A DNA stretch of 64,000 nucleotides, from assembly GCF_946479755.1 (NCBI RefSeq), contig NZ_CAMLHC010000004.1, positions 1 to 64,000 of the forward strand. The letters run 5' to 3'. A program made the position numbers and the translations under genes. This stretch comes from an uncultured Chitinophaga sp. Lineage in GTDB: Bacteria > Bacteroidota > Bacteroidia > Chitinophagales > Chitinophagaceae. The notes under the pieces are model-generated. The model had not been told where the DNA came from, did no database searches, and saw only the letters and a program-made list of their open reading frames with translations. Positions 18,862 to 26,464 of this stretch are shown in pieces (position 1 is the stretch's first letter; each line of letters opens with the position of its first letter).

Positions 18862-20487
18862 CTATTCCATCAGGACGATTTTTTCAGTATGGGTCGTTTG
18901 CCCGCTCTCATCGAGGAACTGTAGGAAATAGATGCCCCTGGCGAGATAAGAAGGAATGTCCAGCTCATAGTAATTGCGGGTGGCCAGCGGTTGCTGGTAT
19001 TCCTTTGTGAGGATGCGTCTGCCGGGAACATCCAGCAGGGCGATAGCTTTCACGTGTACGCCGGCGCCATAGTAGATATGCACCACGCGGCCGCGGACAG
19101 GGTTGGGCCATACTGTAATATCGCCTCGCTCGTTTTTGCCTTTCACAAGGCGAACAGGCCCGTAGAAGAAGCTGCCATCGGTCATGCTGACTTTCAGCCG
19201 GTAGAAGATAAATTTATCATTGGGTTGATAATCATTGCTGGCGTAGCCAACGGGGAAATAGCTGATACCGCCGGGGGAACTGCTTTTCACGTACCCGATG
19301 GAGTCGAAGCTATTGGTACCGGCGTATTTACGTTCAATGGTGAAGCCGGCGCAGAAATATTCGCGGCCGGTGATCCAGTGCAGCTGCACGCTGTCGGCGT
19401 TGCTGTTGCTGCGGGTAGCTTCAAAGTATTGCAGTGTGGTCCTTTCCGGGCTGTTAACCGTTTCTGCCACCAGGCTGGTGAAATAGTTGGTGGCCGCCAG
19501 GTGTTGAAATGTCCTGACGCCATAGGCTGCCTGATGGTCTGGTCCGGTGGTGGAAAAAATACTGGGTGATAGGGGAGCCGCCCGCTGTGCCGCGATGTCC
19601 CAGCCAGCAGGCAGGTAGCGGGCCAGGTAACTGGTATTGCGGTTGGCTTCATATACCGGGCCTTCATCGCCGAAGCCATGCACCAGCCACAGGTTGATGG
19701 CGGCATCCGGTTGGGATACGTCTATCTGCCACGTTTTGTTGACGCTTGTCAGCAGCAGGTTCCTGCCTGCGGTCAGCTGTTGATAGGCACTATCGGTGAC
19801 CCCTACACGAAAATCGGCCGTAGCGCCTTTGTTGGCGATGGCAGCAGGTGTGAACGATGCCGGACGGGTACCTACCGGAAATACGATAGTGCCGCTGGAA
19901 GCGGCTATCTGTCTGCGGTACAGGAAGCCGCCGCCCGTAACGATAAACCGTTGGGGAGAATAATGCAGGATTTCTCCCGGTGTATGGTGTCCCACCACGA
20001 GGTTCCAGCCGTTAAGGAACACATGTCCTTTTCGTATATCCAGCACATTTACCACCTTGAGATCGCTGAGGTCGTCGAGTATAATCCCTGGGGATGTTTC
20101 CACGCTCAGGTTGGGGAAGCTGGCCCCGGTGTTCATTACAGCGCTGAAGCCGCCGGTGATATGCTGGTAGAGCGCCGGATCGGGCTGGGTGAAGCGGAAT
20201 AGTCCGCCGGCGGCGCTGAAGCCGTCGCTGCTTTCGTCGCGGATCACCGCGTTGTTGCTGTTACGCCAGCGTAATCCGAAGAAGTTTACCACGGAGCCGG
20301 TGTTAGACAGGATGTTACCTTCATTGACCATATCCCCGAAGATGCTGATGGTGTCTGTGCTGAAGACGCCGATGCGTGCGTTGGGATGCAGCCAGGTAGC
20401 CGCCTGCCCCGCCAGGGTAGCGGGAAGGAGCAGCAGAAGCGATATGTATAGCAGGTACCGGATAATATTGTTTTTAAGCCGGCTAAT
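18862..20487 (-). CDS. T9SS-sorted secreted surface protein, apparent non-ATG (ATT) start
   Basis: The C-terminus (last 80 or so residues) is a type A T9SS sorting domain: ITVWPNPVRGRVV, a strand-rich middle, then LARGIYFLQFLDESG and a final KIVLME. Such proteins cross the outer membrane through the Por machinery. The first ATG (20331) would leave it without a signal peptide. Translating upstream in frame gives RLKNNIIRYLLYISLLLLL and then PATLAGQA, an excellent signal peptide. No ATG, GTG or TTG lies in that extension; the best start is ATT at 20487-20485, which overlaps the TAG of the upstream gene. This gives 541 residues. It is the last gene of a three-gene operon with two tail-fibre-like proteins. 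No catalytic motif is recognised in the body. Confidence 0.75.
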   Translation of the reverse strand: MSRLKNNIIRYLLYISLLLLLPATLAGQAATWLHPNARIGVFSTDTISIFGDMVNEGNILSNTGSVVNFFGLRWRNSNNAVIRDESSDGFSAAGGLFRFTQPDPALYQHITGGFSAVMNTGASFPNLSVETSPGIILDDLSDLKVVNVLDIRKGHVFLNGWNLVVGHHTPGEILHYSPQRFIVTGGGFLYRRQIAASSGTIVFPVGTRPASFTPAAIANKGATADFRVGVTDSAYQQLTAGRNLLLTSVNKTWQIDVSQPDAAINLWLVHGFGDEGPVYEANRNTSYLARYLPAGWDIAAQRAAPLSPSIFSTTGPDHQAAYGVRTFQHLAATNYFTSLVAETVNSPERTTLQYFEATRSNSNADSVQLHWITGREYFCAGFTIERKYAGTNSFDSIGYVKSSSPGGISYFPVGYASNDYQPNDKFIFYRLKVSMTDGSFFYGPVRLVKGKNERGDITVWPNPVRGRVVHIYYGAGVHVKAIALLDVPGRRILTKEYQQPLATRNYYELDIPSYLARGIYFLQFLDESGQTTHTEKIVLME

Positions 20488-21406
20488 AGCCGATGACCGT
20501 GAGAAAGACTTTATGTGATTTATCAGTGTCAGGAGCCAGGCTGTTCGCCGCGAGTACTACAGTGGTGCCGCGAACGATAACAAGGTTGACGGCAGTCAGT
20601 GTAAAACTGGTGACGATAGGAATAGGACCATCTGAAACGCCGGTTCCGGTGCCTCCCAGGCCCGTAACCTGGATGCTCATGATATTGGTAAAACCGGCAT
20701 TGGAGATATTGGCCGTCACCGAGCCTCCGCCTGCGTTGTACAGGGTGTCGGCCCATATTTTCATGGTATTGTTCAGCGGGGAGGACGAGCTTTTGTTATA
20801 AAATAGCGGTGCAGCGGCCATCCGTACCACTTTGCCGGTGGCATCCACACCGATGCCGGCGGCATTGGCCGTCACCGGAGATGTGCTGGTGAGGTTCTGC
20901 AATAACACGCCGGAAGTGTTGGCCACGCCGCTGTTGACATGCAGGGTTGCAGACGGTGTGGCGGTGCCTACGCCCACGTTGCCGGTAGAGGAGATGGTTA
21001 CCCGCTGGGTATTGTTGGTCCTGAATACCAGGCCTGTAGCGTCAGTGGTGCCGACGAATTTAGTGAGCGTGTCAGTGCCGGCGTTGCCGGTCAGTTTCCA
21101 GCTGCTACCGGTAACGGCTATACTATCTGCCAGCCGTGACCAGCCTCCGTTGCGTCTTACCATTACGCTGCTGGCAGGGATGTAGTAGATCAGCATGCCA
21201 TTGGGGGAAGAGGAGAGCGGCGCTACGGCGGTGTCCTGGATGCGGGGAAGCAACAGGCCCTGGGTTTTCGCTCTTATCTCCAGCAATGCTGATTTGGTGG
21301 CGGCTGCAACGGTATCGCTCAGCAGCAGCTGTTGCGCCTGCAGCCCTTGCCACAGCAGCAACAGCGCGCAGGTGAGCGCGCAGCCATGCAATATGTTTTT
21401 CAGCAT
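20483..21406 (-). CDS. Secreted tail-fibre-like repeat protein
   Basis: 307 residues with a signal peptide (ending near LQAQ). The body shares clear blocks with the upstream gene product: QGLLLPRIQDT, VRRNGGWSRLADSI and GSSWKLTGNAGT. The phrase STGNVGVGTATPSATLHV is the repeat typical of Bacteroidota tail-fibre- or adhesin-like surface proteins. The gene begins 33 bp after its paralogue and its stop overlaps the start of the T9SS protein. It is probably an exported filament or adhesin subunit; the function is inferred from sequence style only. Confidence 0.65.
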   Translation of the reverse strand: MLKNILHGCALTCALLLLWQGLQAQQLLLSDTVAAATKSALLEIRAKTQGLLLPRIQDTAVAPLSSSPNGMLIYYIPASSVMVRRNGGWSRLADSIAVTGSSWKLTGNAGTDTLTKFVGTTDATGLVFRTNNTQRVTISSTGNVGVGTATPSATLHVNSGVANTSGVLLQNLTSTSPVTANAAGIGVDATGKVVRMAAAPLFYNKSSSSPLNNTMKIWADTLYNAGGGSVTANISNAGFTNIMSIQVTGLGGTGTGVSDGPIPIVTSFTLTAVNLVIVRGTTVVLAANSLAPDTDKSHKVFLTVIGY

Positions 21407-21439
21407 AATAACAGTTTAGCACCAGTAATGTGTCGTTGT

Positions 21440-23107
21440 CTATTTCTTGATGACCCACCAGTTGGTGCCGTCTGTCTGAATAGTTACATAGGTGTAGTTG
21501 TTGTAGATGGTGTAGTTGCTGCCGCCCTCTATCTGTCCGCCGGTAGGCTGGATGATCACACTGTTGTCGATGCTGCCGCCGGTTTTTTTGATTGTGTACA
21601 CGCGGCCTGTAATGTTGGTGCCCGGGGGCAGGGTGATGGTAACAGCGCCGGAGGAAGCGTCAACCAGTACGGTGTTGTCTGTTTCGGTGAGGCTGCCGGA
21701 GCTGTTGACAGACCGGATGTTCATGGACAGGGAGCCGCTTACCTGCAGGGTGGAGTTAGCTTTGGTTGCGGCGCCGATGTTAGCGCCTTTGCCTACGGCG
21801 AGGGAGTCGCGTAGGGTTTTGTTGCCCGCAAAGGTCTGCGTGGAATCGTTGACCACCCCGCGTGCCGTGGTGCTGGCGTCGGGCACATTGATGGTGATGC
21901 GGTTGGTGACGGAGGTGCTGTCGATGTTGACATCAGTACCGTTTTTACCGGTGAGGAAGGAGATGGCCGGGCCGGTTTGTCCGTTGATCTGCCGTATGCC
22001 TACGGAGAAAGCGCTGGAGTCTACCAATCTGTTTTCAATAGCGCCGGTGGCAGGATTGCGGAAAAGCACGCTGGTGGTGGCGGTGCTGACATTGGGCGGG
22101 GTGGTGGCGAGCGTCACGTTACCGGTGATATTGGCGCCGCCTGCGGTGACACGCAGTCCGTTGCCGACGGTGGCGGCTCCGGTTACGCCCAGGTTGCCGG
22201 CCATGCTGGCGCTGTCGCGGAATGTTTTTACGCCGGCGAAGGTCTGGCTGGTGACGGATACGCCGCCGGGGTTGGTAGCGTCAGCGGCCACCATTTGCAG
22301 GATGCCTGTTGCCGGGTCCAGAGCGAGGCCATTGGCGTTGGTGGGGGTGTTTACAAAAGCGCCGATGGTGATGGCCTGTTGTTTACTGCTGAAGTTCGCC
22401 CAGTCGGCGTAAGTGAGCAGACCGGTCTTCTGTGTAGTGCCGTTCACGATAGGAACGTTCATGGTGATGGTGCTGTCTGCTGCCGTGGTAGTGATACCGT
22501 AGGCCGTATTGGCGGTATCTGCTTTGATGGTGAACCCTTGTCTGGCTACGCCGTTGAGCGTCCGGATCGCATCATTGAAAGCGGCGGCGGAGAGGTTTCG
22601 CTGGTTGACGGTGCCGGTAGCAGGATCGATGACCAGTACGCTCACGAGCGAGGTGCTGGCAGGCACCTGTTTGAGGGCCACGTTCTGGTTGGCGCCGATG
22701 CTGATCGCTTCCGTGCCGTTGGTCCTGATGGACAGGGGCTGATTATCGGAGGTCCCGATATAGTTTGCCGACGTGGTGCCTGCATTGCCTTTGAGTTGCC
22801 AGCTGCTGCCGGAAACGGAGAGGCTGTCGGCCAGTTTGGCCCAGTAGCCGCCACGGCGTACCAGGAGGCTTTGTGTGCCGGTGAAATAGATGATCATCCC
22901 GTCGGGCGCGGTGGTGAGCGGCGCCAGGGTGGTGTCCGGAATCCTAGGGAGCAGCAGGCCCTGCCGGAGGCTCTCCAGCTCCAGAATAGAGGCTTTGTTG
23001 ATGGTGGACGGGTTATCCCCGATTTTCAGCTGCGCCCACGTAGCCTGGGACGCCAGCAGGAATAGCATTAACGCTGCCAGACGAAGAATGGTGTAGTTCT
23101 TTTTCAT
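21440..23107 (-). CDS. Large secreted tail-fibre-like repeat protein
   Basis: 555 residues from ATG 23107, chosen because it opens directly into a signal peptide ending at ATWAQ; the frame is open further upstream, but that part is proline-rich and has no start logic. After the shared N-terminal block (QGLLLPRIPDT, VRRGGYWAKLADSL, GSSWQLKGNAGT) come beta-helix-like repeats such as QTFAGVKTFRDSA and QTFAGNKTLRDSLAVGKG. The C-terminus (TIYNNYTYVTIQTDGTNWW) resembles the trimeric tail-fibre head region seen in many Bacteroidota proteins. It is the first gene of the operon. It is probably a surface fibre; there is no phage context. Confidence 0.65.
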   Translation of the reverse strand: MKKNYTILRLAALMLFLLASQATWAQLKIGDNPSTINKASILELESLRQGLLLPRIPDTTLAPLTTAPDGMIIYFTGTQSLLVRRGGYWAKLADSLSVSGSSWQLKGNAGTTSANYIGTSDNQPLSIRTNGTEAISIGANQNVALKQVPASTSLVSVLVIDPATGTVNQRNLSAAAFNDAIRTLNGVARQGFTIKADTANTAYGITTTAADSTITMNVPIVNGTTQKTGLLTYADWANFSSKQQAITIGAFVNTPTNANGLALDPATGILQMVAADATNPGGVSVTSQTFAGVKTFRDSASMAGNLGVTGAATVGNGLRVTAGGANITGNVTLATTPPNVSTATTSVLFRNPATGAIENRLVDSSAFSVGIRQINGQTGPAISFLTGKNGTDVNIDSTSVTNRITINVPDASTTARGVVNDSTQTFAGNKTLRDSLAVGKGANIGAATKANSTLQVSGSLSMNIRSVNSSGSLTETDNTVLVDASSGAVTITLPPGTNITGRVYTIKKTGGSIDNSVIIQPTGGQIEGGSNYTIYNNYTYVTIQTDGTNWWVIKK

Positions 23108-23250
23108 GCACAAGAAAATTGAGGGGTGAGTGGATAAGGGAGACAAAGGGGTATAGGGCCCGGTTTTGGGGCTGAGTGGTGGGGTAGGATACAGGTATCC
23201 TGCAATAACTAATTCGATATAAATATACGCTTTCCCGTTAGGTTGAGGAC

Positions 23251-23279
23251 AAAAAAATATCCCGGCCGGAGCCGGGATA
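23251..23279 (-). terminator. Intrinsic terminator after uspA
   Basis: Read on the minus strand, the stem TATCCCGGC/GCCGGGATA with a TCCG loop is followed by a run of seven T. It ends the tetR-uspA transcript before the surface-protein operon. Confidence 0.85.
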
Positions 23280-23334
23280 AGCTGCAACAGACAGGGCCGT
23301 TTGCTGTTGCCTTATAGTTGTTGAGTGTTGTTGC

Positions 23335-23772
23335 CTAGTGTTCTTCTTTGTTGTAGGGGACTACGAGTACGGGTATACGGGCGTGACGGATAATATATTC
23401 CGCTGTGCTGCCTACCAGCATGTGGTTGAGGCCGGTGCGACCGTGGGTGCCTACCACGAGGATGGCTGCCTGGCCGTTGTGCGCTTCATCCAGTGTTTCA
23501 TTTTTCGGGTTGCCGGTCGTTACACGGATGTTGATGTTGGCAGTGGGGTACTTGTTTTTGTACGTCTGAAGAATGTCTTCTGCTTCTTTGATCCTGCCTT
23601 GTATGTCATCGGTAAATACGGGCCCGGCTTCCGGCAGGCCGAGGCCAATGCCGATTTCGATCACGGTGAACAGCGAAACGGCGGCGTGCATTTTTTCTGC
23701 CAGCTCTACGCCGGTGCTGATCACCTGTTCGGAGAATGGACTCAGGTCGACTGCGATCAATATTTCTGCCAT
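23335..23772 (-). CDS. Universal stress protein (UspA family, ATP-binding type)
   Basis: A single 145-residue Usp domain. It has ILIAVDLSPFSEQV at the N-terminus and the nucleotide-binding signature G-x2-G-x9-G-(S/T) in GTHGRTGLNHMLVGSTAEYI, so the ATP-binding subtype is likely. It is cytoplasmic and often induced by starvation or redox stress. It follows tetR with 46 bp between them, and a palindrome identical in core design to the one upstream of tetR lies in that gap. Confidence 0.92.
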   Translation of the reverse strand: MAEILIAVDLSPFSEQVISTGVELAEKMHAAVSLFTVIEIGIGLGLPEAGPVFTDDIQGRIKEAEDILQTYKNKYPTANINIRVTTGNPKNETLDEAHNGQAAILVVGTHGRTGLNHMLVGSTAEYIIRHARIPVLVVPYNKEEH

Positions 23773-23789
23773 ATGCGGTGTATTTATGT

Positions 23790-23805
23790 GTGAATAATTA
23801 TTCGG
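23790..23805. promoter_or_regulatory. Putative TetR operator upstream of uspA
   Basis: GTGAATAATTATTCGG contains the perfect palindrome GAATAATTATTC, 20 bp upstream of the uspA start. It matches the site near the tetR promoter (24405-24420) at 14 of 16 positions. Binding by the TetR protein encoded beside it is inferred. Confidence 0.6.
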
Positions 23806-23818
23806 TTATCTGTGCTTG

Positions 23819-24391
23819 TCACGCTTTGATGGCGTCCCAGCAGAGGTCGAAGGCAATGCCCGTCCTGGCCTTGGTGAGGGCGGTGCCACTGTAGTGGATC
23901 TGTTTTACCAGCTCATTCATAGACCCGATAATAAAGGTAATCAGTAAATCCCTTTCCACGTTTTTAATCAGTTGTTCCGCCTGTCCCCTTGCTATCAATG
24001 CATAAAACGGTTCAGCCAGCTGCCGCGCCTTTTCCCGTGTGGCAGCGGTGATATAAGGAGAATGGTAACACTGTTCCAGGAAAATGAACTCCTCAAAATG
24101 CTGTAACCGGTAGCGGAGTATGTTCATCCAGATATGCCGGAAACCGGGCTTGAACGGCGCCTGCGGGTCATAGTCCCGGAAAGATACCGTCACCGAATTC
24201 TCCCGGCAGGCGGCAAACAGCGCATTGATCAGCGCATCTTTGTTGTCGAAGTAAACATACAGGGTGCCGGTGGCGATCCCCGCCTCTCTGGAAATATCCC
24301 CCATGGTCATGCCTGCCAGCCCCTTTTTAGCTACCAGCTTGAGCACAGCCCTGAAAATACGGGCATACTTCTTATCGTCTTTCAATTTCAC
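23819..24391 (-). CDS. TetR/AcrR family transcriptional regulator
   Basis: 190 residues with an N-terminal TetR HTH (about residues 8-55: IFRAVLKLVAKKGLAGMT, then DISREAGIATGTLYVYFDNK) and a helical ligand-binding C-terminus. The start is GTG at 24391, and a TAnnTTTG promoter box lies only 5 bp upstream, so the mRNA is probably leaderless or nearly so. The operator-like palindrome abuts this promoter box, which fits autorepression. It is first in a two-gene operon with uspA. The ligand is unknown. Confidence 0.9.
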   Translation of the reverse strand: MKLKDDKKYARIFRAVLKLVAKKGLAGMTMGDISREAGIATGTLYVYFDNKDALINALFAACRENSVTVSFRDYDPQAPFKPGFRHIWMNILRYRLQHFEEFIFLEQCYHSPYITAATREKARQLAEPFYALIARGQAEQLIKNVERDLLITFIIGSMNELVKQIHYSGTALTKARTGIAFDLCWDAIKA

Positions 24392-24395
24392 TATA

Positions 24396-24420
24396 CAAAT
24401 ATAAGTGAATATTTATTCGC
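24396..24420 (-). promoter_or_regulatory. tetR promoter (TATATTTG) with overlapping palindromic operator
   Basis: On the minus strand, TATATTTG (24403-24396) is a perfect match to the Bacteroidota -7 consensus TAnnTTTG. Just upstream lies GTGAATATTTATTCGC (24405-24420 on the plus strand), an inverted repeat GAATA-TT-TATTC. The site would block polymerase if bound. Confidence 0.65.
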
Positions 24421-25260
24421 TATAAAACAGTTTTAAAGGAAGAAGAAAACATCCTCCCCCAGGGGCATGTATGCTACTATCGTGGAAACAGCCGGTTGAT
24501 AACATTCGTTCCGAGAGCACTGCGCTGCTTCTCCGGAGAAGGGGGCTTGGATTCCTGTTTAGTGGGCTCTGCGCTGCTCCCGGTAATGAATCCGGAGAAG
24601 AGGCTTAGGGGCCTGTTTAGTACGGGAATGAATAAGGAGCTGCCTGCGCCTTGCCTGTCAGACCTTTTTTCGGCTACCAGCCTCCCCGCCAGTCTTACAG
24701 GACCGCTGCCGGCTATGTAGAAATCGGCCGGAGAAGTGCCGGGCCGGTGGTGTTTCAACGCTGGTGCCGCCGGCAGGATGAGCCAGGCCCGGACTGCTGC
24801 AGATATTGCAATGTGCATAGCCAAAGTAGTAATAAAGGAAGGCAATGAAAGAAACGAAAGGAAAACAGGAAGAGGAAGTGAATAAAGAAGGGGGCAAATA
24901 TAACCGTTAAGCAACCCCCTTCGATAAACCCCCGTAGTGTATACCATGGAGTATTGGTGGTGTTGATGAAATCAGGCGTCGGAAAGGGCCGGTTTAATCA
25001 ACGTATAAAGTAGTCAACCATTGATTAGAAAAAAATCCAACTGGCCTGGACAAGCCGATTGGGGTTTAGCTGAGATATTTGTTAGATGTATGCATTTCAT
25101 TTGTTACTATTTTCCATAACGCAGTGTTAGTACCGTAATATTACTGGCAATCCATTCTGATTTAGTTAACAGAATCTAAACGTCCTCGGATTAACAATTG
25201 GGAAGACCCTCGCGAGGGGCTGAAATCCTTTACTGGTAAGCATTGTCTGAATTTTGATAT

Positions 25261-25315
25261 TTATCCACACTTATTAACAGGTATCCACACACGTTATTCA
25301 CATATCTGTTAATAA
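25261..25315. other. DnaA box cluster A (five boxes)
   Basis: TTATCCACA at 25261, TTATTAACA at 25271, GTATCCACA at 25281, TTATTCACA at 25294 and reversed TGTTAATAA at 25307. Start-to-start spacings are 10, 10, 13 and 13 bp, close to helical phasing. TTATTAACAG and CTGTTAATAA form a 10-bp inverted repeat around the centre. Confidence 0.8.
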
Positions 25316-25385
25316 CTCACGAAATGCATTACAGTAGTGAGGATGGTATTGTTGGTTGACCATCATCCAGGCTGAAAATCCCGGT

Positions 25386-25407
25386 TTATCCACAAACGTT
25401 ATCCACA
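25386..25407. other. DnaA box cluster B (two perfect boxes)
   Basis: Two TTATCCACA boxes on the plus strand at 25386-25394 and 25399-25407, 13 bp apart, the same spacing as in cluster A. Confidence 0.8.
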
Positions 25408-25742
25408 TATCCCTTTTCATTTGCTGAAACGACGGTCAGCCGCGGAAAACTGCATCCCGATAGCAATCGAAAATACGCAAATGGGCTGCAGTTGAGGGAG
25501 AACAGCCATCGGCCCGCTGGCTGCCCCGGCAAAAAGGCTGCTACCAGGCAACAAGGCTGCCCATAAGGAGAGCTATCGCAGGAAATGAGCTGCCGGGTAC
25601 TGTTTACAGCGACAAGACAGCGGGCGGCGTGGCAAAGAGGCTTTCCAGCCGGATTACCGGACGCCCGTCAACGGAATGTCCCCGTAAAGCCGTTGCCTGC
25701 CCGGCATGGCAGCGGCAAACGGCCGATGGCTTTCGGGAAGGC

Positions 25743-25751
25743 TTATCCACA
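25743..25751 (+). other. Isolated perfect DnaA box
   Basis: TTATCCACA about 340 bp right of cluster B, still within the gene-free region. Confidence 0.6.
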
Positions 25752-26111
25752 GCGCGGTACGGATATGGGCTGTTCCGGGGCTCCATGACTGCATATCACC
25801 ATGCCACGTAAGCCCGCGGCCAGTATAGAGCTGCAGCTATATCGCAGTTTTTGGAAAAAAAGAAACAACATCCTTGAAAAGATGGCTTAGTTGCAGGGAA
25901 CGGAACCTATTACAGTAATGCAGCAATAAAAGAGCTCCTATAACGGCGGTTTAACAATAGCAGGGAAACTGCTGCAATAAAGCAGCAGCGATGGTGGAGA
26001 CAATACAGCATACGCTGAAAATAACGTCATCATATAGCAGTAGGAAAGAAAATGCTACCGGAAGGTAAAAAGCACACCATCAACAAGATCAGACGTAGGG
26101 GCAAAAAAATA

Positions 26112-26137
26112 CCCTTGCTGTGACAATGCAGCAAGGG
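26112..26137 (-). terminator. Hairpin with a T-run on the minus strand
   Basis: The 9-bp stem CCCTTGCTG/CAGCAAGGG is followed on the minus strand by ATTTTTTT. No gene on that strand ends nearby, so it may end antisense transcription running toward the origin, or a small RNA. Confidence 0.5.
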
Positions 26138-26464
26138 CTTTAAAAACATTCACATGTCATCTGCAGAAATGTATAGCTACTGACAGATGTTGATAATCAA
26201 AATTGAAGCCTAGTAATATGTTGAATAAAGTAAAAGCTAACTGTTGAAAAAGTTATCATGCAGGATGCAATCGTGTAACTTTCTACTTCGAAGATAGAAA
26301 TTACATTTTGTAAAATTGGTTAACCATTCGTTAACGCAAACGTATGACCCTCAATACCAGCTTTTCTTGTACCATTTTCCCTTTCCCTGATAGCATTTTC
26401 CAGCCGCTTGCACAAGCCGCGGGTTATGTATATTTTTTGTCCGATGCTATAAAAATCCGCCGTT

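Larger units (their letters stand above)
25200..25760. other. oriC: Putative chromosomal replication origin (oriC)
   Basis: Four perfect TTATCCACA boxes (25261, 25386, 25399, 25743), one TTATTCACA (25294) and three one-mismatch boxes (25271, 25281, and 25307 in reverse) occur here, five of the eight within 55 bp. A perfect palindrome CCCTCGCGAGGG (25207-25218) and an AT-rich stretch precede the cluster and could be the unwinding region. The flanking genes run outward on both sides. dnaA is not in the window; in many Bacteroidota oriC is not beside dnaA. The motif count is seen directly; the origin function is inferred. Confidence 0.72.
24421..26464. other. About 2-kb gene-free region around the putative origin
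   Basis: No frame here has a recognisable domain, a good start or a conserved-looking product. The longest (24477-24947, minus) is a low-quality 156-codon frame. The left part (about 25020-25200) is AT-rich, the centre holds DnaA boxes, and 25440-25850 is G+C-rich with repeated GGCTGC words. Toward the right are a hairpin (26112-26137) and an inverted repeat TTTCTA-C-TTCGAA-GA-TAGAAA (26280-26300). Confidence 0.7.

Noticed and set aside
21977..23065. 362-codon open frame on the plus strand opposite the tail-fibre-like gene
   Set aside because: Glycine- and valine-rich antisense translation of a repetitive gene; no start signal or family match.
18862..23107. Tail-fibre-like genes considered as prophage
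   Set aside because: Each has a signal peptide, and no capsid, terminase, integrase or lysis gene is near.
24477..24947. 156-codon frame on the minus strand left of the origin
   Set aside because: No domain; serine/proline-rich with overlapping frames on both strands. It could be a remnant but cannot be supported.
25440..25860. G+C-rich part of the origin region considered as a structural RNA (tmRNA, RNase P, SRP, 6S)
   Set aside because: None of the conserved signature segments of these RNAs was recognised.
24421..26464. tRNA genes in the gene-free region
   Set aside because: No T-arm consensus paired with an acceptor stem was found by reading.
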